This document shows positions 53,551-64,000 of a stretch of DNA of 64,000 nucleotides, piece after piece (the first letter of the stretch is position 1; every line of letters starts with the position of its first letter). Position numbers and translations under genes: made by a program. The notes under the pieces are model-generated. The model worked only from the letters and a program-made list of their open reading frames with translations. It was not told the DNA's origin and did not search any database. The stretch lies in contig NBIV01000052.1 of NCBI GenBank assembly GCA_003194525.1, positions 248,001 to 312,000 of the forward strand, given 5' to 3'. The DNA is from Gracilariopsis chorda (Eukaryota; Rhodophyta; Florideophyceae; Gracilariales; Gracilariaceae).

Positions 53551-55004
53551 AGTTCAGTAAACAAAATACGAACGAATAATGTACGAAAATGAAGCAAAGT
53601 TAGGGACTCGAAGCTTAGAAGCGCTATCAGGACACACAAAAGAGCTGTTCGAGAGATACAGCTTTGGACTGATAGCGGATGTCACAATATGAGGGTGATA
53701 CTGGAACGGAGTATTCTCAACACTGAACAGTGCGGGTGCCAGTCGAGACCGTGTAATTAAGTCTCAACGCTCGTCCAGACGCGTCTGGTACCCGAATCAC
53801 AGGCGGAGTTCGGGTCTTCGAAGGCCAAGTATACCCAAAAGTGGCTCTGAAGGGCACTCGGAAAAGAAAGTAAGAGACTAAACTTCGTAAAAGTGGGCGC
53901 ACTGACAGGAGAGACTACCTCCGCTACCCTAAGGGTTGAACCCATGGACCATGGTGGCTCTCTCTAGGTGCGAGGTGTGAATTTCTTCAACCTGCCCTAC
54001 TCCGCGAACGTAACGAGCAGGGTGCTCATTCCGAATGAAACGTCCCAGGGAGGTTACTAAAAAGCACGATATGCTTTCACCAGTTAATTCCTGCTGGTCT
54101 CTTGCCGGATATAAGCTAGATCTTACGCGCGCACGCAAAGATAAAAGAAGTTGAAACGGAGCGATGTCTGCAAATATCGATGCTCTAGGCCCATAACCTG
54201 ATGTTCGGAACGAGTATTGGGCAACGGCGCATCTGCTGAACAAAGAAAGAAAGAAAATAAAGAGTGAAGGTTACCAGTCTTTGGGGCGAGTTTACTTGGT
54301 CCTGCGACTTCAGAGTGTTATGTAGCACGTGTAATTCGCACTAACACTACAAGAAAACCCTACACCACTAATTGGGGACCCCCAATACTACCAATCATAA
54401 ATAAACATAACATAATAAAAGTTGCACACACTGATTGCAGCTAAGTACAACCATGCATAAAAACATAACAACACATTACAACAACGCACACCAAGTGAAC
54501 CAAGCAGCCAATTATGCGCAACATGTGAACCAGACAAGCCAACAATGTGCGAGCATGTCACAGCACTGTGTAAACACTTACTTGCATCATCATGACTATG
54601 ACAGAGTACAAACTAACATGTCACCGCATCCATGGACGTACCCTAGGGTTGCGTGCATGGTATGTGCTTACTTTCACAACTGCACCTATGCAACATCTGC
54701 ATGTAACTGTAAACCAGATGTAGCCACACATATTTCTAAGTACCATGGCCATTCACCTTATGCCTAGTAGCCAGTTCCGTGCCCATGACCCATAGTATGC
54801 ACAAAACTTGTAACCAATGCATTGCAGATGAGTATATGCAGTAGCCAATCATATGCCCGTTTCATGTTGGGTTTGAGAACACAGGCATATGCGCTTTTGC
54901 AAAGCAGCGCCAAAAAACAGCCGCGGGTATATGAAACTTTGTTTCCAAAGGCTGCACCATGATTTCCCAGGACTACCAGGCACTCGGCCATATGCTAACA
55001 TCAA
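53551..55004 (-). mobile_element. Copia LTR (type 1) and leader, 5' LTR of reverse element
   Basis: The right end on the reverse strand is TTGATGTTAGCATATGG. TGCAGTAGCCAATCAT at about 54838. Contains the reverse of GGGTTGAACCC near 53932. It differs strongly from the type 2 LTR at the other end of the same pol (48672), which suggests a recombinant. Confidence 0.65.
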
Positions 55005-56458
55005 TAGACTCACCAAAGTCTCAGCCCCTACCAATGCATGTCATACTGTATGTGAAGTGTGACGCAGACGACTCCGTTGAACGATTTCTAGATCGAATAA
55101 TGGCTGGAGGCAACCACCAGACATTTGTTCATGACTATTTAGAGACGTATGCACCAGTTGTTTCGTTCAATTTGGTTGGCATGTTCTTGTAACTGATGTT
55201 GTGCCTGCAGATGTTTGTTGCCAGGTTGACATAAAAACAGCATTCCTTAATGGTGACCTTAAGGAAGACGTGTGGGTTATGTCACCGCGTGGCATTCCTG
55301 GTCTCAAATAACAATGCTCCAAACTGCTAAAGACTATATACGTGCCTAAGCAGGCTCATCTGGCATGACATACGACGTTCAGCACAGACATTACAGGCAT
55401 AGGTTTAGAAGAATTACCCAGTGCCCCATCTGTTTTCAGGCGCAAATTAGCCACTAACACTTATGCGTACATGCTGGTATACGTGGATGACCTTCTCATA
55501 TTTACGTTTATTGCCGAACAACGTTCTCACATTTTGGAGGAGCTCAAGTCGTTCTACGACCTACGAGTTGAGACTCGTGTCAGAATGTATCCTAATGCCA
55601 AGTTAACATGGAACATGAACCTCAATGGCTAACTGCTAGGTGTGAAACATTCACAGCCGTTGTATGTCAGTGGCATGTTACTGCAGTTTAGAGTTGAGTA
55701 TAGGAAGCCTCACGGAGCCCAATGGGGGTATCCTTTTTTTCTTCACTTGATTTGGAGGAAGATAAGTCATTGCATGAATTCCAGTTGTATCAGTAGATGA
55801 TCGGATGTCTGCTGTACCTGGCATTACGACCCGTTTGGACATATTGGCACCTGTACTTATCTTAGCACGCTTTCAGAAAGCCCCAACTCGATATTGTCAT
55901 CGAGTGGTGAAGGGCGTTCTGAGGTATTTACGTGGCACTACTCACCATGGACTTGTGTATCACTCTGGGAACCTCTTGCTGAATGGTTATGTAGACTCTG
56001 ATTACGCAGATGATACCACTGATCGGAAGTTTTTGTCTGGCTTCATGATCAAAGTCGGGTCATGTTTTTTTTTGAACAGTGCCCGTAAGCACGCGTCGGT
56101 GGCATTGGCAACAGGCGAGTCTGAGTACTAGTCATTATGGATGGCAAGTCAAGAGCTAATGTGAATATTTCGAGTACTTGGAGAATGTAGATTATTGGTT
56201 AATGATAGTACTATACTAGGCTCAGACAACCAGTTTGCAATTGAGTGGGGCATTGGTGAGCGTTGCGCCTCTGGACATGCCAAACACATTGAAGAGAAAA
56301 AGCACTTTATCCAGGACTTGGTCAAAAGCAAGTTGATGAGTGTGGAGTATGTGCCAAGTTAGGACAACGATGCTGACGTACTCACTAAGCCACTTAATCC
56401 TGGTATGACGCAAGTGATCTTGGACCGAGTTGATCTGAACCAGGAACTTGAGGAGGAG
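55005..56458 (+). pseudogene. Copia reverse transcriptase-RNase H
   Basis: YAPVVSFNLVGMFL, then after a stop CQVDIKTAFLNGDLKEDVWVMSPRG, LVYVDDLLIF at about 55478 (intact YVDD) and LKSFYDLRVE. RNase H has GLVYHSGNLLLNGYVDSDYAD, ALATGESEY, KHIEEKKHFIQDL and, near 56385, VLTKPLNPGM, ending ELEEEC at the LTR start. Several stops (55190, 55308, 55630 and later). The 5' part of pol is missing because the element is joined to a reverse LTR at 55004. Confidence 0.85.
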
Positions 56459-57738
56459 TGTTGATGTTAGCACATGGTCGATTGCCTGGTAGTCCCGGGA
56501 CATCATGGTGCAGCACTTGGAAACAAAGTCTCATATAACGGAGGGCTGTTTTTGAGAGCTGATTTGCAAAAGCGCATATGCGTGTGTTCTCAAACCCAAT
56601 GTGAAACGGGCATATGATTGGCTACTGCATATACTCCTATGCAATGCATTGGTTACAAGTGTTGTGCATCCTATGGGTCATGGGCTCGGAACTGGCCACA
56701 TGGCATAAGGTGAATGGGCATGGTACTGAGGAATATGTGTGGCTACAATGCGTTTGTGGGTGGGGCTGAGTGGCTGAGGTGCCAGGATGGAATTTGTTGA
56801 TTTTTTAGAGCTGGTTCCAGATCAAGTGACTTGCAATGGATTTGCTGCATTGATTGATTCAGTTATTTGAAAGTGTGACACTCTAGATTGCGCGCGCTTT
56901 TCGTGTACACCTGCACACACGAGGAACGTGTAGTGTAATGGTGCAACCGCCACCGTCGCGTGCTGCAACGACAGTGAAGTGTGTGCGGTAGGGTATATGT
57001 AAGTTGCGCTTACACGCTCTCGAGTAAAGTGGTCTAGTAAGACTGGCAACCTTGACTTTTTTTTTCTTTCTTTCATTGTTGAACAGATCAGCCGTATACC
57101 AATACTAGTTATATATATCAGTTTTTGCTTTGCGCATATTGTGGAGACGTAGTTGCAGAGGTGGAAGTAGGCAAAGCGCTCAGTGACTTGTCTCTGGTGA
57201 AAGCATATAGCGCTTTTAAGTAACCTCCTTGGGACGTTTCGTACGGATTGAGCACCCAGCTCTCGAAGTGCACAGAGTAGGTCAGGTCGAAGAAAATCGC
57301 ACCTCCCACCTGTAAAGAGCATCTAGGGTCTAGGAATTCAACCCTTAGGGTAGCGGAGGTAGCTTTTCCTGTCAGTGCGCCGGCGTTTACGAAGTTTCAT
57401 CTCTTACTTTCTTTTTCGAGCGTGCTGAAGAGCTGCTCTTGAGGACACTCCCCTTCGAGAGGACCCGGATTCCACCTTTGAATCGCGTACCACACGCGTC
57501 TCGATGAGCCTTGAGACTTTTTCAAACGGTCTCCGCTGGCACCCTTGTTTTTGAGTGTTGAGATTACTCCATTCCGGTATTCATTCCTTATTGTGGTCTC
57601 AATTTAAAATTTTGGCTGATCCTCGGATTTAACCCTTTCCATCTCTTAGAAATCGGTTTTTTAGAATCAGTGAGTCCCCCATTCTGCTTTGCAACATATT
57701 TCCATTGGTGTTTCAGCTCCTTCTGGAAGCATATCTGA
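56459..57738 (+). mobile_element. Copia LTR (mixed type 1/type 2) and leader
   Basis: Starts TGTTGATGTTAGCACATGG after GAGGAGGAG. TGATTGGCTACTGCA at about 56616. The middle (about 56740-57060) matches the type 2 LTR, and the rest matches type 1, so it looks recombinant. Confidence 0.65.
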
Positions 57739-59702
57739 CTCCGAAGCTGAGACTGAAACTATCTCTGGTGTGAAAGTCCCACGCATTCATGTTAAGGGTG
57801 GTAAGGATTATACACTATGGCAGCATCAACTTCGTGCAGAGTGTCACAATTAAAGGTGTTTGGGATTTAGTGGCGTAAACTCTAGATGAGTCATCGAGTG
57901 CTACATGTACTCAAGATTTAACCTCCAGTGCTGCTCCGAGCAGTTCCCGACTCCAGGGAAAACGCCAAAAGGCATGTGCAATCATCATTCGTGTACTTGT
58001 ATATGCCCATTAACGGGTAGTCATAGATATGGATGACAATCCTGGCCACATGCCTAGACTATTACATGCACGTTATGCCTCAAATCGAACGGTATCTCAT
58101 ATCGCTGTACATATTCAACTGTTCCAAATGTCGTATAATGGCCAAAGTATGTTGGAATATGTCGACCAGCTTGCCACGTTATTCTCACAGTTGGACCGAA
58201 TGGGGAAGGAAGCTGCCATTCCAGATTCACGTAAGGCTTCAATGCTGTTGGTGTCTATTGACCCCAACTGGTCACTGGAGTCAAGTGCTGCTGCACTTAA
58301 AATTAAGGAGATCTCCGAACTAGAGTGGGACTATGTGGGAACTACTTTGATTGACAAATACAATGCTCGTCAACTTGGTTCTGCCAGTTCCAGTCCTGGT
58401 CCTAACCGTAACCAGAACTGAGTTAAGGAGAACCGCCGTCACTTTGAAAGCAATAGAATGTCAAATGGAGACGAAAGTGATGGTAGCGCATCAGATTCCA
58501 ACTTCAAATTTGAATCGAATGGGGGTGCTTATGCTGTTGCCAGCAAAAACGGTTATCACTGCACCTTTTGCGACCAAAACGGTCATAAGCGGGAGCGATG
58601 CCACATGAACCCCGAAAATCCGAATAACCCTCTACCGAAAATCATCTTGGACCCTCCAAACCTTCCGAGAAAGGCCAAAGAGGAGGATCCAAGATTGAGA
58701 TCGCCGGGATGGGTGTCAAGACGTTTACGGTCCTCCCATCTGATTATAAAGGACTGGCCACCAATACGGAGAGAGGAACCACGTCCCATTTCTTTTGTTC
58801 TGCATCCGCGTTTGTACCAAACACATTTTTTGATGTTTCTCCGAGGTCAACTGAGCTTACTGACGACACCAGCGTCACAGCGACATAACAAGGAAATGTT
58901 TCACTGCCATTCGTCGAGGCTAACCTGCGATTGACAGAAGTACTGCTAGTACCAGATCTTGGGTACAACTTGGTTTCTGTTGATCGTATGGCCAATAATG
59001 GCATTCAATCGATGTTCTGTGCAAATTAGGTTCGCCTTACACACAAAAAGGGGTTTCATATTGGATGTGGTCAGCGATACATGCGCCCTAGGTTTTACAC
59101 TCTGCCACGTCCAATCGAGCATACCAAACACAGAACGCTTCTATCTGCTAAAGACTTAGATCTCACAAAGCTGTGGCATTGCCGAATGGCACATATAAAC
59201 CCACGAGACCTTCAAAAGGTACACGAGCAAGTTGATGGAGCGCCAAAGCTAAAGCACATAGAAGAGGTATGTTTGCCGTGTCGACTGGGCAAGGCGCTTA
59301 GACTTCCGTTTTTGGAAAGGTTTACGCGAGCAAAAGAGGTTGGAACCATTGTGCACTCGGACATCCTTGGTCATATGCTCCCATCATTTGCTGATCGTTT
59401 TCAATTTGCGGCTGCGTTCATCGAATACCCCGCACGGTATGCTCTGCTTGGCTCTATGTTGCATAGATCTGAGATTACTGATGTATTTTCGGGGATAGGG
59501 CAGAAGCTCCAGCAGCTTGGAGGAGAGCATGTGCTTGTTCAGAAATTGCACTGGCACAATTCAGAAGAGTACATTTCACTACAAGAAAATCCTGCCAATG
59601 ATCTGCAGGCAGCGTCGTTCTGACCTCTTTATACCCTGAAACAAAAAGCCATTGCCGAGCGCATCAATCGCACTACGAAAATGTCGGCTCTAGCTTTGCC
59701 AA
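57739..59702 (+). pseudogene. Copia Gag-protease-integrase
   Basis: Gag with VDQLATLFSQLDRMGKEAAIPDS and LKIKEISELEWDYVGTTLIDKYN. Zinc knuckle at 58559-58610 (CTFCDQNGHKRERCHMNP, an intact CCHC). Protease remnant near 58790, LLVPDLGYNLVSVD. GAG-pre-integrase LWHCRMAHINPRDLQKVH. Integrase to DRFQFAAAFIEYPARYALLG and KAIAERINR, then cut by the LTR at 59703. The Gag start codon is ATA. Stops occur at 58419, 58885 and 59028. Confidence 0.8.
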
Positions 59703-60486
59703 TGTTGATGCTGGCACATGATTGAGTGATTTGAAGCCCTAAGAAATCATGAGAGCCTACTTGAACACAAATTTACATATAACGATGGGTCGTTTTGAGC
59801 AGTTTATTTGCAGAAGGGCCTATGTGCGTTTGCTCGAACCCAACGTGAAACGGGGTTATGATTGGCTACTGCATTTGCCCTTATGCATTACGTGGTTTCC
59901 AAGTGTTACGCATTGTATGGGTCTTAGGCACAGCATGGGCCACTTGGCACAAATTGAATGGACAACGTACATGAGGTTCTGTGTGGCTACATCTGGTTCC
60001 CAGGTACATCACGTTGCTGCAGAAGTGTGATTGTGTGTGCCAGCACGTTCACGGCACGCCAAGGACTTAGGTTATCGATATCGATGCAGTTTCATCTGAA
60101 CTTGTGCATTGTCATGGTGATGATGACCCAAGAAAGTCATTATACAGGGCTATGAAATGCTGGCACATTGTTGTCGTGGTGGTTTCACATACCGTGCTTC
60201 GTTGGCACGTGCTGGATTAATTTCATGCATGATTGTAGTGAAATATCACCTGTTCGTGCGCCCCTTATTATGTTAGGTGTGAATATAATTGGTAGTGTTG
60301 GGTTTCCGCACTTAGTGGTTAGGGTTTTTCTTGTAGTTATACTACACTCTATTGGTCCTATATAAGTTGCAGATGTTGCAGCTCCAAGTAAACTACCCCA
60401 AATCTGACAAAATTTACTCCTGTTTTTACTTCTTTCTTTTTTTCTCACTTCAGTCGAAGCCCAACGTCATCTATTCAGTTCATTTA
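59703..60486 (+). mobile_element. Copia LTR (type 1), truncated
   Basis: Starts TGTTGATGCTGGCACATG. TGATTGGCTACTGCA at about 59860. TATATAAG at 60359-60366. It breaks off at about 60486 inside the downstream half and joins integrase sequence. Confidence 0.7.
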
Positions 60487-61240
60487 TCATCAACAGCTCA
60501 TTCAGGCCAATTTGCCAGAATGTTTATGGCTGTATGCATTAAATAATGTTATATGTGTTCGCAATAGAGTTCCCCACTCTACCATTGGCTTGACTCCATA
60601 CCTGTTAGTGACTGGTAGTAAGCCGTTTTTGACGTACGCCAGAGTGTTTGGATGCGCAGTATATGTACTGAGAAAAAACTCGGACACTAAGTTTGAGTCT
60701 TGTGCACTTGCGGGAGTGTACCTGTAGACTCTAGATCATGGTGTTTACGAGATTTTGATCACTGATGACTTTATTATTCCTCGAATTATGAGGTCCCGGT
60801 ATGTAACGTTTGATGAATCCACATTCCCTAGGGCACCATATCTCACCATTTACATGGTAACAAAAGTGCATCAGATATTGACTATAGTAGCACTGGGTAC
60901 GACAGCTGTAGTGAAAGCTCAGATGCGTTCTCACTTCATGGTTTCGAAGAACTCCGATCTGTCCCAGAAACTATTACAACGGATCATGCAGCAGAAACTA
61001 TCAATGATGTTGAAATTCCAGTTTTAGACCCTTCTTCTAGTGAAGCCGGTGACAGCGAGGACAGCGAGAGTGATCTTAGTGATCTTGGTGAGTCGAATCT
61101 TCAGTCTGGAATAGGCTTTAGGTATCCTCGACGCAATCGGCGTGCACCATAACGTTGGTTGCATATGGCTGGTGCTGCTACTTCTCAAGTCCAGGTGACC
61201 ACCAGTAATGACCCAACACTTCAAGAAGTTTTATTTGTGT
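60487..61240 (+). pseudogene. Copia integrase C-terminus and linker fragment
   Basis: IQANLPECLWLYALNNVICVRNRVPHS, VFGCAVYVLRKNSDTKFESCALAGVYL, then after a stop RYVTFDESTFPRAPYL and, near 61120, GIGFRYPRRNRRAP, the region just before reverse transcriptase. It ends at an LTR tail. Confidence 0.75.
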
Positions 61241-61540
61241 CCAGGCTCGTATCCATACGTCCTGTGAGTATAATCTGGGCGTTGAGTACCCAAACTCTAC
61301 CTGTGATGGCGTATGAGACGCGTCTCGATGAGCGTTGTAGACTTGGTTACACGGTCTCCGCTGACGTCCTCGCTGTCTAGTGTTTGAGATTCCTCCCCGC
61401 TCCAGTTCTTTTGATTCTTTGTATAACAGAAGCCTTGAAATCTCTCCTTCTGTTTCAATAGATTGTGTGCATATCGCTAAAATTTGGCAATTACATAGTT
61501 GCTTTTGTTGTTTTTCTTTGCGTTTAGTCCACTATGAACC
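61241..61540 (+). mobile_element. Copia LTR 3' part and leader
   Basis: Shares GAGACGCGTCTCGATGAG and ACACGGTCTCCGCTG with type 1 LTRs. Only the last part of the LTR is present before the Gag ATG at 61541. Confidence 0.55.
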
Positions 61541-62436
61541 ATGTGTGACTCCGAATTTGAAACGGAATCCACCTCTTCAATGAAAATTCCTCGTTTTCCT
61601 GGTAAGCGTGGTGGTGATTATATGCTGTGGCGTCGCTGTCTTCGTACTGGATGTCGTAATAATTGTGCCTAGAATGTCGTGAATTCCTCTGGTGTTCAAT
61701 CTACTACAGATAGTTCCACTCAGGACACAACTAGGGCAGGTAACGGCACTGAAGTAGTAGCTCCCCGCATCATTGCCAAATGATAAAATACTTATGGTAT
61801 CATCATATGTGCTCTTGGTTATGCCCCACTACCCGTAATCATGGACGTGGATGATGATCTTGCACGTATTTTGAAATTCTTGGATGGACGTTACGCATCC
61901 AATAGGACTGTATCTAGGATTGCAGTACAGACCCGATTGTTCCGAATGTGGTACAGCGGTGAGCACATGTCCAGCTATGGGGATCAATACACGGCATTGT
62001 TCGCTCATTTAGACCAGGTGGGCAAGGATGCTGCTATACCAGATTCTCACATGGCACCTATGCTACTTGCTTTCATTGATCAGAGCTATTCATTGGAGTC
62101 CACGGCTGTTCCACTACGTACCAAATACACATCGGAATTCAACTGGGACTATGTGGCAACCACTTTGATCGATGACTACAATGTTCCTCAGGTCAGCTCT
62201 TCTAGTTTTGGACGTATGCGAAGTCGAAAGAAGAACCGAAGCAAAGGTTCTGGTGCTTCGCTTGTGTCGAAAAGCTCTTTTCATACGCAAATCAGGGACG
62301 GAAGTGACTCTGATGATTGGCCAAGTACAGCTGGTAGAGCATTCATGGTGTCCGGTAACCGGATTTATCACTGTCAATTCTGTGATAGTGATGGTTGTAA
62401 GAATTTGAAGTGCAAGGGAAAGGAAAGGTAGGGGGA
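61541..62436 (+). pseudogene. Copia Gag
   Basis: KIPRFPGKRGGDYMLWRRCL, stops at 61669 and 61783, then an open frame 61841-62431 with YGDQYTALFAHLDQVGKDAA, LRTKYTSEFNWDYVATTLID and a zinc knuckle CQFCDSDGCKNLKC. Interrupted at about 62437 by the reverse type 3 LTR. Confidence 0.8.
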
Positions 62437-63167
62437 TGCAAAGGAAGTTCGCCAGCTCTGGCTTGGATTTACTTGGAGGTTATACAATCACAACCTATAT
62501 AGAACTCTAACTTCGTCTTCGTCGCAACTTCGACTTTAACTTAAAACCTAAACCAGTAGCCGGAGACACTCAATACTACCAATAATCATCTAACAAAACA
62601 TTGCCACGCTACCACTTAACTCATGATACCTTACACCAACTCAACACAATAACGCGCCAACACCGCACCATAAGTTACGTGCCTGCACACAACCATGACA
62701 AAGCACAAATTCACAACACAGATTCACATGCCAACGCATGCCAACGCATCCAAATACATCTATGAACGTCACAGTAATTCACCACATCACGTGTACGTGT
62801 TAGTGCACCAACTTACACGTCCTTAACCACTTCGTGTACCTGTGAACCTGATGACAGTACCCATACTTCTCACCTAAGCTCCACTGCTCTAGCTCATGTG
62901 CGGTGTATCCAATTATCCTAGGCACGTGCCCTGTACACTGTGCGCACTGTAATAGCTGGACACGTGGGTGTGCCAATCTAGCCCACTTGTGCACTATCAC
63001 TTGTATGCACTACAGTGCATATGTGCATATGCAGTACCCAATCACAAGCCAGATTCACGTTTAGTTTGCACAGCGGGGTATATGCGCTTTTGCAGAGGCA
63101 CCCTCCAGAACAGCCCATGCTCCCGGAACATTTGGTTTTCAGTGAGAAAAGAGATACTTTTCGAACA
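62437..63167 (-). mobile_element. Copia LTR (type 3), 3' LTR of an element running off the right edge
   Basis: On the reverse strand it starts TGTTCGAAAAG after the purine tract GAGAGAAGGAGGG and ends TTGCA. It matches the solo LTR at 52146. CTATATAGAAC on + at about 62496 is its TATA region in reverse. Confidence 0.8.
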
Positions 63168-64000
63168 CCCTCCTTCTCTCACTGACTTCATAAGTATAGG
63201 GGTAGCAGGCCACTGTCACTGCGAAGTGTCTCCAGCTTCACCCCACCAAGTGCCTTTGTAAGCATACCAGCAACCATGTCTTCCGTAGAGCAGTACTGCA
63301 GCTGAATAGCTCTTTACGTAGAGCCTCTCGTTTGAAGTGAAAGCGAATGTCGATATGCTTCGTACGCTTATTGAGAACTCCATTCCGGGCGAGGTCTATG
63401 GAGCCTTGGTTGCCCACATAAACCAGTGTGGGTTCAACCATCAGCATTACTGACTCATCTACGTTCAGGCCAATTGCATCACTAATGGCACTCGAAAATT
63501 GTCTCAGCCAGATCGCCTCTTTCGCTCCAGAACATAGACTCACATACTCAGCCTCGGCCCTGGACAGCGCAACTACTTCCTGTTGGCGTGAGCTCCAAGA
63601 CACAGGAGCACCACCCATAGTGCATACATACCCCCTAGTAGACTTGCGAGTGGATGTGTCACCTGACCAGTCCGAGTCTACATATCTATAAAGCTGAGTA
63701 TCCGCGCATGATCCATACGTGAGTCCAAAAGATCTAGTGCCACTGAGGTACCTCAGTACACGCTTGACTGCATTTCAATGAGTCTCTCCAGGTGTCTCAA
63801 CATATTTTGCTAGCTTGGAGACTGCAAAAGATATGTCCAGTCGAGTACCCACAGAAAGATACATTAGAGAGCAACTCACTGGCATGTAAGGGATGCTTGT
63901 AATAGGTTCCTCAATCTGAGTAAGGTTCACTTTGGAGTCCATGGGAGTGTCCACTGGCTTCGATTGACACATGTTGGAGCGTTCGAGGACCTTGTGCGTG
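63168..64000 (-). pseudogene. Copia (type 3) reverse transcriptase end and RNase H, truncated by window edge
   Basis: Reverse strand: KPVDTPMDSKVNLTQ, YMPVSCSLMYLSVGTRLDISFAVSKLAKY (63972-63775). Then RNase H GGAPVSWSSRQQEVVALSRAEAEYV, VYVGNQGSIDLARN and KRTKHIDIRFHFKREAL (63618-63238). One stop lies between the blocks at about 63774 and a further break follows. This family is distinct from the type 1/2 copia elements and looks the youngest of the copia set. Confidence 0.85.

Overview
This is a nuclear-type eukaryotic window. It holds long single-exon genes, TATA and AATAAA signals, A20/AN1, F-box and trypsin-family proteins, and a dense load of eukaryotic transposons (MULE, hAT, tyrosine-recombinase retroelement, Ty1/copia). 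Intron-poor genes in short islands between transposon nests would suit a red alga, but no marker here proves the lineage. Base composition is patchy: about 17-20 kb is very GC-rich, about 36-37.3 kb is AT-rich, and the rest is intermediate.

Layout. 1-5.6 kb: a Mutator-like transposase whose N-terminus is a Ulp1-type cysteine protease, cut by one in-frame TGA, followed by a reverse-strand MA3-like ORF. 8-21 kb is the host gene island: a secreted trypsin-like protease, an EgtB/FGE-family enzyme with a frameshift, two diverged paralogous secreted or membrane proteins, an F-box/leucine-rich protein, and an A20/AN1 zinc-finger protein with a 39-nt poly-C tract just before its start codon and a frame change in a C8 run. 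21.1-23.8 kb: a complete hAT transposon with matching terminal inverted repeats and a perfect 8-bp target duplication, carrying two nonsense codons.

23.9-27.3 kb: a short-LTR copia-like element in which the integrase/reverse-transcriptase part is replaced by about 800 bp of closely spaced tiny hairpins. A second such array lies at 30.2-31.0 kb and a decayed piece at 37.4-37.6 kb. Between copies the unpaired linkers are recognisably alike while the stems differ in sequence yet still pair. This is the most unusual structure in the window. 31.5-35.8 kb: a DIRS/Ngaro/PAT-like retroelement with 221-bp terminal direct repeats differing at one base; its reverse transcriptase frame lies wholly inside a 1229-codon Gag-to-recombinase frame. 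37.6-64 kb: a mosaic of broken, nested and recombined copia elements in both orientations, with at least three LTR types; none of these pol genes is intact.

The host genes do not form an obvious pathway. The transposons dominate, and the window reads as a small gene island inside a repeat-rich landscape.
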